From positions 214,035-278,034 of the forward strand of contig NZ_KQ948859.1 in NCBI RefSeq assembly GCF_001514215.1: 64,000 nt of DNA. Reading direction: 5' to 3'. A program made the translations under genes and the position numbers. Position 1 is the stretch's first letter; every line of letters starts with the position of its first letter. Positions 40,046 to 49,102 of the stretch are shown piece after piece. Source of the stretch: Streptomyces bungoensis (GTDB lineage: Bacteria; Actinomycetota; Actinomycetes; Streptomycetales; Streptomycetaceae). The notes beneath the pieces are model-generated. The model did not search any database. It was not told the DNA's origin and was given only the letters and a program-made list of their open reading frames with translations.

Positions 40046-40825
40046 CTACTCCTCCGGCTCCCAGGCCAGAAGCTGGTCGAAGAGGCGCGGGTCGCCCTCG
40101 ACCTTCAGGGGGTCCACCGGGACGCGGCCGTACAGGGCCAGGACCAGTTCGTCGGCCGTGGCCCGCAGGGAGGCGTCGGCCGTGGGCAGGCCGGCACCGG
40201 CGTCCGGCAGGCGGGTCGTGCGTGCGCCGTCGGCGGACAGGGTGAGGCGCCAGGAGTGGCCCTCGGTGGCGTGGTAGTCGACGGTGGCGGGCTCGTGCGG
40301 CCAGGCGGCCGTCGTCACGCAGCAGGTGTGCAGGAACTCGTCGACACCGTCGAGCGCCACCTCGTCCGGCAGCGGCTGTGCGGCGCCCGCGGTGAGCTGG
40401 GCGTCGTAGGTGTGGACGGTGATCTCCTGGAGCTGGTGCCTGGCGACGGCACCGGCGGTCTGCGGTGACTGCGAGGCGCCCCACCAGGTCCAGCAGCCGC
40501 GGTCCGGGCCGGACTCCCGCAGGGTGTACAGGAGTTGCTGCGCCGATGCCGACCACCGGTCCAGCAGGGCCTCGCGCTCCCGGGGCGCGGCCGGGGTGTC
40601 CCACACGGACTTGGCGGGGGGAGCGTCGGCGGGCCCCGCGGCGACGATGGCGGCCCACGTGCGGCGCCCCTCGCCCAGATGCCGCAGCAGATCGAACAGG
40701 GTCCACCCGGGACAGGACGGCACCTGCGCGTCGAGGCTGGGAGCGGAGGCGACCGCGTCACGGAAGGCGGCCGACCGTTCGTCGTTCAGTCGCAGCAGAT
40801 CGAGGAATTCCAAAGTTTCTTGCAC
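40046..40825 (-). CDS. Maleylpyruvate isomerase-like, mycothiol-dependent (DinB-fold) protein
   Basis: The 259-residue protein has the DinB/MDMPI four-helix N-terminal domain: DAQVPSCPGWTLFDLLRHLGEG contains the family motif PSCPGW...HLG with a metal-binding His, and a later His lies in HQLQEITVHTYDAQL. The C-terminal domain is the MDMPI_C beta type with DYHATEGHSWRL. Members use mycothiol as cofactor for isomerisation or conjugation. The substrate is unknown. It converges on the ATPase gene. Confidence 0.88.
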   Translation of the reverse strand: MQETLEFLDLLRLNDERSAAFRDAVASAPSLDAQVPSCPGWTLFDLLRHLGEGRRTWAAIVAAGPADAPPAKSVWDTPAAPREREALLDRWSASAQQLLYTLRESGPDRGCWTWWGASQSPQTAGAVARHQLQEITVHTYDAQLTAGAAQPLPDEVALDGVDEFLHTCCVTTAAWPHEPATVDYHATEGHSWRLTLSADGARTTRLPDAGAGLPTADASLRATADELVLALYGRVPVDPLKVEGDPRLFDQLLAWEPEE

Positions 40826-40996
40826 TCCGGGTGTCTATCGCCGCGCTCCGGCGACCGGACAGCGATTTATCGTGGCCGCCTCGGCCAGCGCGCGGCGGCC
40901 GTGAACCGAGCAGCTGCCGGGGACGCTGCCACACACGTGGCTGTCGGTCGTTCCCAGTACGGTGGGCACAGGAAGCCGAGTACGGAGGTGCTGCGC

Positions 40997-41353
40997 GTGA
41001 CGACGCAACCGGACCACGGTCATGAACTGATTCCACGCCCCGAGCGCACGCCGGCGGCCGTTCGTGTCGCGCTGGCGCGTGTCGCCCCCCACCGTCTGGG
41101 CGAAATGGAACAGCACAAGGAGCAGGCGCTCGGGGCTGCGCTCCAGGACGGCAAGATCGGCCACTTGCAGTACTGGCTCACGTACTGGCAGGCGCAGGTT
41201 GAGATCGAGCGGCGTCCCGACCTCCGCTCCCGTTACCAGGCCGCACTCGTGTCCGTACACAACACCGACAGCAGGGACGACCCCGAGTTCCGCGAGGCGA
41301 TGTCAGTACTGCGCGCCATCGAGGCCGAGGCCCGGCAGGCGGTGTCCGCGTGA
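40997..41353 (+). CDS. DUF6247 family protein, putative antitoxin
   Basis: The 118-residue protein starts at GTG 40997 (VTTQPDHGHELIPRPERTP) with GGAGG eight bases upstream. It has the pattern TPAAVRVALARVAPHRLGEMEQHKEQAL followed by YWLTYWQAQVEIERRP, which I recognise as DUF6247. The family is usually encoded just before a small RelE-like protein, and here its stop overlaps the next start by four bases (GTGA). An antitoxin role is inferred from this layout. Confidence 0.78.
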   Translation: MTTQPDHGHELIPRPERTPAAVRVALARVAPHRLGEMEQHKEQALGAALQDGKIGHLQYWLTYWQAQVEIERRPDLRSRYQAALVSVHNTDSRDDPEFREAMSVLRAIEAEARQAVSA

Positions 41354-41601
41354 CCTGGCGATGGGAGTACGACCCGGACGAGGCTTACGTCATCGGCGGC
41401 GCTCCGCCCGCCTTCGTCGCCGAGGTCGAGAAGCAGGCGGACGAGTTGGTCCGCGCGGCGGCCGCGTTCCATCTCGACGGCGCCTCGTACCAGGAGGCGG
41501 GCCCGAAGGGGAACGTCGCGCACGTACCGGGTGGATTCTTCCTCTACTTGATCGTCCCGCGGCACGAGTGTCTCTACGTCCACCAGGCGACGTACCTCTG
41601 A
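41350..41601 (+). CDS. RelE-like small protein, putative toxin
   Basis: The 83-residue protein starts MTWRWEYDPDEAYVIGGAPP, has a helix at PAFVAEVEKQADELVRAAA and ends in beta strands (GGFFLYLIVPRHECLYVHQATYL), the size and secondary structure order of RelE/ParE toxins. Catalytic residues cannot be verified by eye. GTG 41350 overlaps the DUF6247 stop by four bases. Together they form a likely type II toxin-antitoxin pair of poorly studied type. Confidence 0.7.
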   Translation: MTWRWEYDPDEAYVIGGAPPAFVAEVEKQADELVRAAAAFHLDGASYQEAGPKGNVAHVPGGFFLYLIVPRHECLYVHQATYL

Positions 41602-41614
41602 GCACCTCCCCCGT

Positions 41615-42766
41615 TCACGCGTCCGCGTACTTCGCGTCCGCCGCCGGGTCCAACGCCAGCCGGTACCCCCGTTTCACCACCGTCTGGATCAGCTTCGGGG
41701 CGCCGAGTGCCGTGCGGAGGCGGGCCATCGCCGTCTCCACCGCGTGCTCGTCGCGGCCCGCGCCCGGCAGTGCGCGCAGCAGGTCGGCCCGGGCCACCAC
41801 CCAGCCCGGGCGGCGCGCCAGCGCCCTCAGCAGCGACATGCCGGCGGGCGGCACGGGCTTCAGCTCCCCGTCGATCAGGACCGCGTGGCCGCGGATCTCC
41901 ATCCGGTGCCCGGCGACGGGCAACGCCCGGGCGCGGCCGGGCAGTTCCTGGCACAGGAGCTGGACGAGGGGGCCGAGGCGGTAGCGCTCGGGCTGGACGG
42001 TGTCGACGCCCCGGACCTGGAGCGGCAGCGCCGTCACCGGGCCCACGCAGGCGGGCAGGACGTCGTGGCCGAGGGCGGACAGGACCTCGGCCAGCAGGCC
42101 CCGGTCCTCGGCGCGGGAGAGCAGGGAGGCGGCGGCCGGTGCGCTGGTGAAGGTGAGCGCGTCCAGCCCGCGGGAGACGACGGCTTCCAGCAGCCGGTCC
42201 ACGGGGCCGAGGTCCTCCGGCGGCATCCAGCGGTAGACCGGCACCGGGACGACCTCCGCTCCCCCGGCCCTGAGCGACTCGACGAAGCCGGGCAGGGGCT
42301 CGCCGTGCAGCTGGACGGCGACCCGGCGCCCGTCCACGCCCTCCTCCAGCAGCCGGTCCAGCACCTCGGCCATGGACTCGCTGGACGGCGACCACTCCTC
42401 GGTGAGGCCGGCGGCGCGGATGGCGCCCTTGACCTTGGGGCCGCGGGCCAGCAGTTCCACCCCGCGCAGGCGGGCGAGGAGCGGTTCCCCCAGGCCCCAG
42501 CCCTCGGCGGCCTCGATCCAGCCCCGGAACCCGATGGCGGTGGTGGCCACCACCACGTCCGGCACCTGGTCGATGAGCTCCTTGGTGGCGACGAGCAGTT
42601 CGCCGTCGTCGGCGAGCGGGACGATGCGCAGGGTGGGTGCGTGCAGGACGGCGGCACCGCGCCGCTGCAGCAGCGCGCCCAGTTCCTCGGCACGGCGCGC
42701 GGCGGTGACGCCCACGGTGAACCCGGCGAGGGGTCCTTGTTCGGGGTGCTGCTGTTCGTCGTACAT
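41615..42766 (-). CDS. Uroporphyrinogen-III synthase fused to an OmpR-type winged helix
   Basis: The 383-residue protein has a HemD domain (about residues 10-260; LAGFTVGVTAARRAEELGAL and TFTSAPAAASLLSRAE are typical) and a C-terminal DNA-binding domain of the response-regulator type (about 285-370; PPAGMSLLRALARRPGWVVARADLL, VETAMARLRTALGAPKLIQTVVKRGYRL). Such hybrids stand beside nitrate transport or reductase genes in actinobacteria. Here it lies 85 bases downstream of narK in the same direction. It is more likely a nitrate/heme-linked regulator than a housekeeping heme enzyme. Confidence 0.88.
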   Translation of the reverse strand: MYDEQQHPEQGPLAGFTVGVTAARRAEELGALLQRRGAAVLHAPTLRIVPLADDGELLVATKELIDQVPDVVVATTAIGFRGWIEAAEGWGLGEPLLARLRGVELLARGPKVKGAIRAAGLTEEWSPSSESMAEVLDRLLEEGVDGRRVAVQLHGEPLPGFVESLRAGGAEVVPVPVYRWMPPEDLGPVDRLLEAVVSRGLDALTFTSAPAAASLLSRAEDRGLLAEVLSALGHDVLPACVGPVTALPLQVRGVDTVQPERYRLGPLVQLLCQELPGRARALPVAGHRMEIRGHAVLIDGELKPVPPAGMSLLRALARRPGWVVARADLLRALPGAGRDEHAVETAMARLRTALGAPKLIQTVVKRGYRLALDPAADAKYADA

Positions 42767-42788
42767 GGCTCTCCTAGCTGACCCGCAT

Positions 42789-42831
42789 GCCGAACGAGCC
42801 TGTCAACGGCGCGTGACAGGCTCGGTTCGGC
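42789..42831 (-). terminator. Hairpin between narK and the HemD-hybrid gene
   Basis: The left arm 42789-42805 pairs with the right arm 42814-42831 over 17 base pairs with one bulged base; the loop has eight bases. It lies 21 bases after the narK stop, so narK can be terminated before the hybrid gene, which then needs its own promoter or readthrough. Confidence 0.82.
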
Positions 42832-42851
42832 GCGATGTCCGCGGTGTTACG

Positions 42852-44222
42852 TCACACCTCAACGTAGCTGAGCTGGGGCTTTGCCTCGGCGGAGGCCGTG
42901 GCCCGGGTCGCGGGGGCCGTACGGCGAAGGTATACGGCCCAGGTGAGCGCGAAGCAGACGGCGTAGTAGGCGAGGAAGGCGACGAAGGCGCCGGTGCCGG
43001 AGCCGTAGGACAGGAAGGACTGGCGGAAGGCGAGGTTGATGCCGACACCGCCGAGCGCGCCGACCGCGCCGATGAGGCCCATGGAGGCACCGGAGAGCCG
43101 GCGCCCGTACCGGACCGCCTCCTCGCCCTCCAGTCCCTCGGCCAGGGCCCTGGCCTGGAAGATGCCGGGGATCATCTTGAACGTGGAGCCGTTGCCGATG
43201 CCGGTCAGCGAGAACAGGACGACGAAGGCGGCCACGAACAGGGGCAGCGACTTCTGCATGCCGGCGACGACCAGGACGGCGGTGGCGGCGGCCATGGCGA
43301 CGTAGGTGCAGAGGGTGATCCGCGCGCCGCCGTACCGGTCGGCGAGCCGGCCGCCGACGGGCCGGATCAGGGAGCCGAGCAGCGGGCCCATGAAGGTGAG
43401 GTAGGTGGCCTGCAGCGGGGTGCGGCCGAACTGGTTGGTCAGCACCTGCCCGAAGGCGAAGCTGTAGCCGATGAAGGACCCGAACGTGCCGATGTAGAGC
43501 ACGGACATGATCCAGGTGTGGACGTCCTTCGCGGCGTCCTTGGCGGCGCCGGTGTCGTTCCTGACGTTCTCGATGTTGTCCATGAAGAACGCGGCGAGGA
43601 CCGCGGCGACGACGATGAGCGGGATGTAGATCCCGAGCAGCACCCGGGGCCCGCCGCCGGCACCGATGACGGCGAGCGCCACCAGCTGGATCGCCGCCAC
43701 GCCGACGTTGCCGCCGCCGGCGTTCAGCCCGAGGGCCCACCCCTTCTTCCTGAGCGGGAAGAAGGCGTTGATGTTGGTCATGGACGAGGCGAAGTTGCCG
43801 CCGCCGATGCCGGCCAGCAGGCCCACCAGCAGGAAGGTGGAGAAGGAGGTCCCCGGCTCCATCACCACGAAGGCGGCGGTCGTCGGGACGAGCAGCAGGC
43901 TCGCCGAGACGACCGTCCAGTTCCGCCCGCCGAAGACGGCCACGGCGAAGGTGTACGGCACCCGGGCGACGGCCCCGACGAGCGTGACCACGGAGGTCAG
44001 CAGGAACTTGTCGGCCGGGGTGAGCCCGTACTCGGGGCCCATGAACAGGACCAGGACGGACCACAGGGTCCACACCGAGAACCCGATGTGCTCGGAGAGG
44101 ACGGAGAACCAGAGGTTCCGGTTGGCGGTCCGCCGTCCGGTCTCCTCCCAGAACCGCTCGTCCTCGGGATCCCAGCGCTCGATCCAGCGGCCACTGCGTC
44201 GGGTTGGGGCTGGGGCTGTCAT
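42852..44222 (-). CDS. NarK-type nitrate/nitrite transporter (MFS)
   Basis: The 456-residue membrane protein has the nitrate signatures of the NNP family: GLLAGIGGGNFASSMTNINAFFP in the fifth segment and LNAGGGNVGVAAIQLVA behind it, with the second signature around GIGNGSTFKMIPGIF. Twelve hydrophobic segments are expected. ATG 44222 follows GGAGGCGTC. It imports nitrate or exchanges nitrate with nitrite across the membrane. The HemD/winged-helix gene next to it is the likely regulator. Confidence 0.92.
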   Translation of the reverse strand: MTAPAPTRRSGRWIERWDPEDERFWEETGRRTANRNLWFSVLSEHIGFSVWTLWSVLVLFMGPEYGLTPADKFLLTSVVTLVGAVARVPYTFAVAVFGGRNWTVVSASLLLVPTTAAFVVMEPGTSFSTFLLVGLLAGIGGGNFASSMTNINAFFPLRKKGWALGLNAGGGNVGVAAIQLVALAVIGAGGGPRVLLGIYIPLIVVAAVLAAFFMDNIENVRNDTGAAKDAAKDVHTWIMSVLYIGTFGSFIGYSFAFGQVLTNQFGRTPLQATYLTFMGPLLGSLIRPVGGRLADRYGGARITLCTYVAMAAATAVLVVAGMQKSLPLFVAAFVVLFSLTGIGNGSTFKMIPGIFQARALAEGLEGEEAVRYGRRLSGASMGLIGAVGALGGVGINLAFRQSFLSYGSGTGAFVAFLAYYAVCFALTWAVYLRRTAPATRATASAEAKPQLSYVEV

Positions 44223-44240
44223 GACGCCTCCACGGTGCTC

Positions 44241-44272
44241 CGGGCTCGGTCTTCCAACGGGGACTGAGCCCG
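44241..44272 (-). terminator. Hairpin between the mat operon and narK
   Basis: Arms CGGGCTCGGTC (44241-44251) and GACTGAGCCCG (44262-44272) pair over 11 positions with one G-T wobble and a 10-base loop. It lies 109 bases after the stop of the acyltransferase gene and only 19 bases before the narK start. It could end the mat operon or act in the narK leader. Confidence 0.55.
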
Positions 44273-44380
44273 AAGGTAGGGAGGCCGGGTTTCCGTGCTG
44301 TGGCTGTGGGTGACCGGAAGGGAACGTTGCTCTCACGCGGCGTCCCCGGCGGCGGTGAGGCCTTCGGCGACCCGGCCGTC

Positions 44381-45628
44381 TCAGGCCCCGCGCCGCGCCC
44401 CACCCCGGTTCGCCCCGTTCGGCCACAGCCGGGGGCGGCGCCTGGCGGCGATGTCCTCGATCCAGCCGAAGGCCAGGATCGTCAGGCCGATCAGCGGCCA
44501 GACCAGGAGGAACATCCACAGCATGTAGCTGGAGTCGAGCGCCGCCTCCGCACCGGGGCTCTGCATGAAGGGCAGGTCGTACGCCTGGTCGATGATCGGA
44601 ACGGTGGCCATGATCAGCATGTTGTGCCACAGGTAGATCGTCACGGCGCGGTTGTTGGACAGCGTGACCAGCTTGTCCCAGCGGGCCAGCCGGCCGGGCA
44701 GTTCCTGCCAGGACGGGGAGTACTGGAGCAGGATGACGACGAACCCGAAGGACCAGCAGGCCTGGGCCAGCGGGATGTCGTTGAGGTCCCAGCCGTCGGG
44801 GCCGAGGTGGCCCGAGGCCCACCACAGGCCGAAGGCCATCAGCAGGGCCGAGGCGGAGATGGCGGCGTAGCGGGGGATCCTCGCCAGCATGCCCTCGTGG
44901 TGGGCGAAGCCCAGGACCCAGCAGCCGCCGTAGACCGCGAAGTCCGACACCGCGTTGCCCGTCTCGCCGGGGATCGTCACGAGCCCCGTGCCGACGACCG
45001 CCGTCAGGCCCAGCGGGGCGAGCAGGGTCGGCCACGGAAAGCGGCGGAAGGCCCACAGCAGCAGCGGGGAGGCGATCACGAACCAGAGGTAGGCGCGGAG
45101 GTACCACAGCGGCCCGGCGGCCTGCACCGCCCAGGTGTCCTCCAGCAGGCCCGACTTGGCGCCGAGGTGCCAGGGGAACGGCGGCGCGCCGACCGGTACG
45201 ACGTAGTCGACCAGCTTGGCCAGGCCCCACGTACCGCCGTTGTCCGGGTCCTTCACCGGGTTCCAGCCGGCCGCGAACATCAGCGCCAGCACCACCGCGC
45301 TGAACGCCCACAGCGGCGGCAGCAGCCGGCGGACGCGGCTCCTGATCACGCTCAGCGGCGGGCGGCTCAGGGAACGCGCCATCAGCGAGCCCGCCAGCGC
45401 GAACATGACGCCCATCGAGGGGAACAGCACCGTCAGCCAGGCCCAGCCGAAGAGGTGGTACACCACGACCCGGACCAGGGCGATGGAGCGCAGCAGGTCC
45501 AGGTAGCGGTCGCGGCCCGGCTTCCTCGGCGCCGGGGCGGGCCCGGGCCCGGGCTCCGCGACCGCCTGCTGCGGCAGGCCGTACGACGGTACCGGCTCCG
45601 GGGTACTGGCCGTGTATCCGTGGGTCAT
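44381..45628 (-). CDS. Membrane acyltransferase (OafA/YrhL type), third gene of the mat operon
   Basis: The 415-residue protein has the acyltransferase 3 pattern: RDRYLDLLRSIALVRVVVYHLFG with the active-site His, then eight to ten hydrophobic segments and YLWHNMLIMATVPI near the end. ATG 45628 overlaps the matB stop by four bases (ATGA). It could acylate the exopolysaccharide made by the upstream bifunctional enzyme. That link is inferred from the operon. Confidence 0.88.
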   Translation of the reverse strand: MTHGYTASTPEPVPSYGLPQQAVAEPGPGPAPAPRKPGRDRYLDLLRSIALVRVVVYHLFGWAWLTVLFPSMGVMFALAGSLMARSLSRPPLSVIRSRVRRLLPPLWAFSAVVLALMFAAGWNPVKDPDNGGTWGLAKLVDYVVPVGAPPFPWHLGAKSGLLEDTWAVQAAGPLWYLRAYLWFVIASPLLLWAFRRFPWPTLLAPLGLTAVVGTGLVTIPGETGNAVSDFAVYGGCWVLGFAHHEGMLARIPRYAAISASALLMAFGLWWASGHLGPDGWDLNDIPLAQACWSFGFVVILLQYSPSWQELPGRLARWDKLVTLSNNRAVTIYLWHNMLIMATVPIIDQAYDLPFMQSPGAEAALDSSYMLWMFLLVWPLIGLTILAFGWIEDIAARRRPRLWPNGANRGGARRGA

Positions 45629-47823
45629 GCCACGGGCCTCCGATCACTGCTGCTGCGGCGGCTGCGCTGGGTCGGCACCGGGCCGCCGGGCGCCTCGACG
45701 ACACCCGTGCGCCGCAGCTTCTGCCAGCGCAGCCGACCGCCGGTGAGTGCAGTGATCCAGGACTGCAGCAGCACGACGTACATGAGTTGGCGGTAGAGGA
45801 TCTGCTGCAGCGGCAGCGAGATCAGATGGGTCATGCGCTCCCGGTCCAGGCGGAAGGCGTAGGCGGCGCAGACCAGCTGGAGGGCGAGGACCCCGAGCCA
45901 GGCCGCGATCGTCCTCTGGGTCGGGCCGAACACGACGCCGTAGAGCAGGAACACGTCGATCAGCGGGGCCAGCAGCGGGGCCAGCACCATGAACAGGGAG
46001 ACCAGCGGCAGGCCCACGCGGCCGAAGCGGCCCGAGGGGCCCCGCTCCAGCACGGCGCGCCGGTGCTTCCAGATCGCCTGCATGGTGCCGTACGACCAGC
46101 GGTAGCGCTGGGACCACAGCTGCTGCACGGACTCCGGGGCCTCGGTCCAGGCCCGGGCCCGCTCGGCGTACACCACGCGCCAGCCGTCGCGGTGGATCGC
46201 CATGGTGATGTCGGTGTCCTCGGCGAGGGTGTCGTCGCTCATGCCGCCGACCCGTTCCAGGGCCGAGCGGCGGAAGGCCCCGACGGCGCCGGGGATCGTC
46301 GGCATGCAGCGCAGGATGTCGTACATGCGGCGGTCGAGGTTGAAGCCCATCACGTACTCGATGTGCTGCCAGGCGCCGATGAGCGAGTCGCGGTTGCCGA
46401 CCTTGGCGTTGCCGGCGACGGCGCCCACCCGGGGGTCGCCGAAGGGCTGGACCAGTTCGCGGACCGTGGACGGTTCGAAGACCGTGTCCCCGTCCATCAT
46501 CACGACCAGGTCGTACCGGGCGTTCGCCAGGCCCCGGTTGAGGGCGGCGGGCTTGCCCGCGTTGAGCTGGCGCACCACGCGGACGCCCGGCAGTCCCAGC
46601 GACTCCACGATGCGCGCGGTGCCGTCCGTGGAGCCGTCGTCGACGACGATCACCTCGATGGGGTGCTCGCTCGCCGTCAGGGAACGCACGGTGTTCTCGA
46701 TGCACTTGGCCTCGTTGTACGCCGGGACCAGGACCGACACCGGTTCGGTCACCGGCGGCCCCCAGGTGAACCCCGTGCGGCGCACGCGGCGGGCGTGGGC
46801 GCCGGAGAGCAGCAGCATGAGGACGAAGCGGGAGATGACGAGCGCGCCGATCACCGCGAGGCCGACGACCAGCGCGCCGGTGATGCCGTCCGAGGCGGAG
46901 ACCAGGAAGATCCACGCCCTGCCCTTCCACAGCTCGACCCCGGTGACCCGGGTGGAGGCGCTGGGCGCGCCCAGGGCCTCGGTGAGGTTGTCGAAGGTGT
47001 AGCCCTGCCGCTGGAGCGTCGGCAGGAACCTGTCGAGCGCCTGCACGGTCTGGTGGCGGTCGCCGCCGGAGTCGTGCATGAGCACGATCGCGCCCTTGCC
47101 GCCGTGCGGGGTGGCCCGGCGGATGATCTCGTCGACGCCCGGCTTCTTCCAGTCCTCGCTGTCGGTGTTGTTGACGACCGTGATGTAGCCGCGGGTGCCG
47201 ATGTACTCGGTGACCGGCCAGGACTTGTCGTCCATGGCGTCGGCGAAGGAGGAGTACGGCGGCCGGAAGAGGGAGGTGCGGATGCCGGCGGCGCCGGTGA
47301 TGGCGAGCTGGTTGGTGGACAGCTCCCAGTCGATGCGCTTCTCGGACTGGTAGGAGAGGTCGGGGTGGTTGAAGGTGTGCAGCCCGACCTCGTGGCCCTC
47401 GTCGACCATGCGCTTGACCAGTTCCGGGTAGCGGGAGGTCATGGTGCCGGTGACGAAGAAGACGGCGTGCGCGTGGTGTTTCTTCAGCACGTCGAGCACC
47501 TTGGGGGTCCAGGTGGGGTCCGGGCCGTCGTCGAAGGTGAGGACCAGGCGGTGGTCGGGGACGCCCAGGCTGGTGGTGCGGCCGCCGCGGGTGTCGATGA
47601 CCGGGCCGCCGTCGAGGATCTTCTCCGGGACCTTGCCGGTGGCGGCCTCCGGCTGGATCCGGTGGTCGGCGAGGATCTCGCTGTGGACGTAGCCGCGCAG
47701 CATCAGCATCGCGACGAGGGCGACGAGGAGGAGCAGCGGCAGCGTCAGGCGCAGGGGCAGGCGGCGGCGCCGGAGGCCGTCACGGGCGGGTGCGGCGGCG
47801 TGACGGCGGGTGCGGGATGCCAT
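45625..47823 (-). CDS. matB: Bifunctional polysaccharide deacetylase/family 2 glycosyltransferase (MatB type)
   Basis: The 732-residue protein starts with an N-terminal membrane anchor (about residues 20-45), then a NodB deacetylase domain with TFDDGPDPTW and HTFNHPDLS, then membrane segments and a GT2 domain with VLVPAYNEAKCIE, VVDDGSTDG, MMDGDTVF, LAEDTDITM and QRYRW, the processive synthase pattern of NodC/PgaC. This matches MatB of S. lividans/S. coelicolor, needed for mycelial clumping through a PNAG-like surface polymer. The order of matA, matB and an acyltransferase with overlaps is the same as I remember it. Confidence 0.92.
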   Translation of the reverse strand: MASRTRRHAAAPARDGLRRRRLPLRLTLPLLLLVALVAMLMLRGYVHSEILADHRIQPEAATGKVPEKILDGGPVIDTRGGRTTSLGVPDHRLVLTFDDGPDPTWTPKVLDVLKKHHAHAVFFVTGTMTSRYPELVKRMVDEGHEVGLHTFNHPDLSYQSEKRIDWELSTNQLAITGAAGIRTSLFRPPYSSFADAMDDKSWPVTEYIGTRGYITVVNNTDSEDWKKPGVDEIIRRATPHGGKGAIVLMHDSGGDRHQTVQALDRFLPTLQRQGYTFDNLTEALGAPSASTRVTGVELWKGRAWIFLVSASDGITGALVVGLAVIGALVISRFVLMLLLSGAHARRVRRTGFTWGPPVTEPVSVLVPAYNEAKCIENTVRSLTASEHPIEVIVVDDGSTDGTARIVESLGLPGVRVVRQLNAGKPAALNRGLANARYDLVVMMDGDTVFEPSTVRELVQPFGDPRVGAVAGNAKVGNRDSLIGAWQHIEYVMGFNLDRRMYDILRCMPTIPGAVGAFRRSALERVGGMSDDTLAEDTDITMAIHRDGWRVVYAERARAWTEAPESVQQLWSQRYRWSYGTMQAIWKHRRAVLERGPSGRFGRVGLPLVSLFMVLAPLLAPLIDVFLLYGVVFGPTQRTIAAWLGVLALQLVCAAYAFRLDRERMTHLISLPLQQILYRQLMYVVLLQSWITALTGGRLRWQKLRRTGVVEAPGGPVPTQRSRRSSSDRRPVA

Positions 47824-48947
47824 CAGTGGTCGGGCTCCGGGGACGGGTCGGGGGCGGGGGCGCCGTTGACGGGCGCCTCGAACGCGATGGGCGGCAAGGA
47901 CGGGTGCAGGCCGCCGACCGGGGACGCGGAGGGGCTGGAGGCTCCGCCGGCCGGGCTGCTCGGGGACGTGCCGGTGCCGCCGGACGGGGTGGCGGGCCTG
48001 GTGGCGGGGGACGAACCGCCGGTGACGGCCGAGCCGGAAGAGGTCCCGGAGGCAGCCGGCCGGGTGCCGGCCGGGCTGCCGGGGGTGTGGGCGCCGGTGC
48101 CCGGTGCCGGGGCGGTGCCGCCGCCGGCGGACGGGCGGGCGGCCGGCGAGCCGCTCGGGCCGGCCGACGACGGGGCGGACTCGGCGGGCACCGGCGGCAC
48201 GTCCACCCGCCCCGCCGGCTCCTCCTCGTTCCGCGGCACCGGGATCCAGGGCGCGTCCGAGCTGCCGGACAGCAGGGTCGCCAGGATCACGACGGCGTAG
48301 ACGGCGCAGGCGAGGCCGAGGAGCATGCCGAGGCGGCGGAAGCGGCGGCTGCGGCGGCCCGACTCGTCGACGAAGACCGGGCCGTCGTCGCGGCCGGCGG
48401 GGCGCGGGGTGCCCGCGGCCGGGCTCAGCCGGATGCCGCCGAGCTGGACGGCGTCCATCTGGACCGTCACCTCGTGCGGGTCGTGCCTGGGGTCCCCGGC
48501 GGAGGTCTCCGGGGCGCTCCAGGAGGTGTGCGGGGCGCCCTGGGGGGTGCGGACGGCGGTGTGCCCGGGGTCCGGGGCCGCGTCGGTCCGCCCCACCGGG
48601 CGGGCGTCCGGTGCCGGCCGGGCCGCCGGGGAGCGGCGGAGGTCGGCGGGGCCGGGCTGCCTGGGGATGCGCCGGAGGGCGACGGTGTCCTCGGGTCCGG
48701 CCGGGACGGCGCGGCCGACCCGGGGTGTCCCGGTGTCCGCGGCGCCGGGTCCGGCGGGGGACGGGCCGGCGCCCGGCAGGGTTCCGCGGCCGGGGAGGGG
48801 GTCACCCGCGGCACGGGCCCCGGTGTTGGCCGGAAACGTGCTGGTCTCCTGGAACCACTGGGTGTGTTCGCCGGGCATGGGGACGGCCGAGGTCGCGGAT
48901 GCATTCCCCGACCACTCCGGTTGGGCGTCTTCTCGCCACTCTTTCAC
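47823..48947 (-). CDS. matA: Single-pass Pro/Ser-rich surface protein (MatA type)
   Basis: From the GTG at 48947 (VKEWREDAQPEWSG) the protein has 374 residues: a disordered cytoplasmic half, one membrane segment (LGMLLGLACAVYAVVILATL) at about residues 205-225, and a Pro/Ser/Gly/Thr-rich outer tail. No enzyme motif is seen. Its stop overlaps the matB start by one base (TGATG). It matches matA by position; the mat locus controls pellet formation. The start is uncertain because the longer frame upstream is poor in coding character. Confidence 0.78.
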   Translation of the reverse strand: MKEWREDAQPEWSGNASATSAVPMPGEHTQWFQETSTFPANTGARAAGDPLPGRGTLPGAGPSPAGPGAADTGTPRVGRAVPAGPEDTVALRRIPRQPGPADLRRSPAARPAPDARPVGRTDAAPDPGHTAVRTPQGAPHTSWSAPETSAGDPRHDPHEVTVQMDAVQLGGIRLSPAAGTPRPAGRDDGPVFVDESGRRSRRFRRLGMLLGLACAVYAVVILATLLSGSSDAPWIPVPRNEEEPAGRVDVPPVPAESAPSSAGPSGSPAARPSAGGGTAPAPGTGAHTPGSPAGTRPAASGTSSGSAVTGGSSPATRPATPSGGTGTSPSSPAGGASSPSASPVGGLHPSLPPIAFEAPVNGAPAPDPSPEPDH

Positions 48948-49102
48948 GCGCGCACATCCCCCCACGGGACCGTTCCAGAGGCGATACGACGCCGAGCACC
49001 CGTCGACCGGACCAAGCCCCCGTCCGGTTCGAGCTCCCACTTCACCCCACCGCACTGGGGTCACGAATGTAGCGCATGTGAAGGTTCCGTGATGGTCACG
49101 TG

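Noticed and set aside
49015..49045. GGTTCGAGC string resembling a tRNA T-loop
   Set aside because: No matching acceptor, D or anticodon stems could be drawn around it.
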